A DNA stretch of 64,000 nt, taken from assembly GCA_963753845.1 (NCBI GenBank), contig CAVWEI010000025.1, positions 65,069 through 129,068 of the forward strand. Direction: 5' to 3'. This stretch comes from Thiosocius sp963753845 (GTDB lineage: Bacteria > Pseudomonadota > Gammaproteobacteria > Chromatiales > Chromatiaceae). How positions within the stretch are numbered: the first letter of the stretch is position 1; each line of letters begins with the position of its first letter. This document shows positions 63,746 through 64,000 of the stretch, in pieces. The position numbers and the translations under genes are program-made. The notes under the pieces were generated by a model that had not been told where the DNA came from, did not search any database, and saw only the letters and a list, made by a program, of their open reading frames with translations.

Positions 63746-64000
63746 CTATTCGCGCTCGCGCCGCGCGAACATCAGGCTGGTGATCTGCTCGGACACGATG
63801 CCGATCAGGAAGGTGAGCAGGGATGTCATGTACAACAGCGCACTCATGTTGGTGAATCGCCCGTTGTCCGAGAACGTGTAGGCGTACAGCGACGTCGCTG
63901 CAGCAAACAGAAACAGGCTGATCGGCAGGAAACAGTTTCAGTGGCGAGTAGAGTGCGCCGATCTTGAAGATGATGACCAGGAAGCGCACACCTTCGCGCC
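63746..64000 (-). CDS. C-terminal part of a GT2-type membrane glycosyltransferase (cut by window, one frameshift)
   Basis: On the minus strand the sequence enters at the window edge with EGVRFLVIIFKIGALYSPLKLF, then slips by one base near 63935 into LPISLFLFAAATSLYAYTFSD, and continues NMSALLYMTSLLTFLIGIVS and EQITSLMFARRERE to a TAG at 63746-63748. Two C-terminal membrane helices after a KIG...YSPLK segment are typical of dolichyl-phosphate-mannose-synthase-like GT2 proteins. The catalytic domain lies beyond the window, so the assignment is tentative. Confidence 0.55.

Overview
The window reads as chromosomal DNA of a gammaproteobacterium. The signs are an ABC-dependent (group 2/Kps-type) capsule export set, a type II secretion operon in the Xanthomonas xps order (E-F-G-H-I-J-K-L-M-N-D), an MSHA-pilus assembly operon (mshI to mshG), a type I secretion operon with an RTX substrate, and psiE and yheT homologues. 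A sulfur-oxidising Chromatiales-like lineage is a guess from gene content only. No rRNA, tRNA, CRISPR array or replication origin was recognised.

Layout. 1-8280: capsule export on the minus strand (kpsM frameshifted, kpsT, kpsE, kpsD cut by the window edge), preceded by a small lipoprotein, a decayed sulfotransferase, a glycerol-3-phosphate cytidylyltransferase, and a divergent CDP-glycerol glycerophosphotransferase. The last two suggest a glycerol-phosphate-containing surface polymer. A dead IS transposase remnant follows. 8613-18760: a 2558-residue highly reducing type I PKS overlapping a PLP-dependent alpha-oxoamine synthase. The pair resembles RkpA/RkpG and WcbR/WcbT, which occur in capsule loci, and could make a lipid anchor or carrier. 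A secreted M23 peptidase with a decayed 3' end follows. 18840-26609 (minus): an RTX protein with methionine in almost every nonapeptide, a rho-independent terminator, a type I secretion ABC exporter, an HlyD-type adaptor with a disordered N-terminal extension of about 310 residues, and a broken GT4 glycosyltransferase. 27469: a secreted Cache-domain protein.

28104-38442 (minus): a complete, intact T2SS operon gspE to gspD. 38596-39541: small DUF465 and DUF4124 proteins. 39569-47449 (minus): an extended GAK-type neighbourhood (ATP-grasp, Amphi-Trp, HprK-related Kinase) with a metallophosphoesterase, a histidine phosphatase, a SixA-Nudix fusion, a PhoU-like/APH-kinase fusion and a Nudix hydrolase. 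Six of these genes are overlapping or 4 nt apart. I consider this the best candidate for an undescribed biochemical system, with the PKS-capsule pair second. 47574-48859: an LprI-like protein, psiE and a small unknown.

48960-58334 (plus): mshI, a PilN-like gene, mshJ (frameshifted), mshK, mshL, mshM, mshN, mshE, mshG. 58355-64000: a YheT-type hydrolase, an MsbA-like ABC exporter (one frameshift), an M23 peptidase (frameshift at a T8 run), a TolC-family protein (frameshifted), and the C-terminus of a GT2-type membrane glycosyltransferase.

Caution: many otherwise recognisable genes carry single-base frameshifts, some at homopolymers. These cluster in 3.3-6 kb, 18-26 kb and 60-64 kb, while the PKS, T2SS and GAK genes are clean. 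Sequencing/assembly indels and real decay cannot be separated from the sequence alone.
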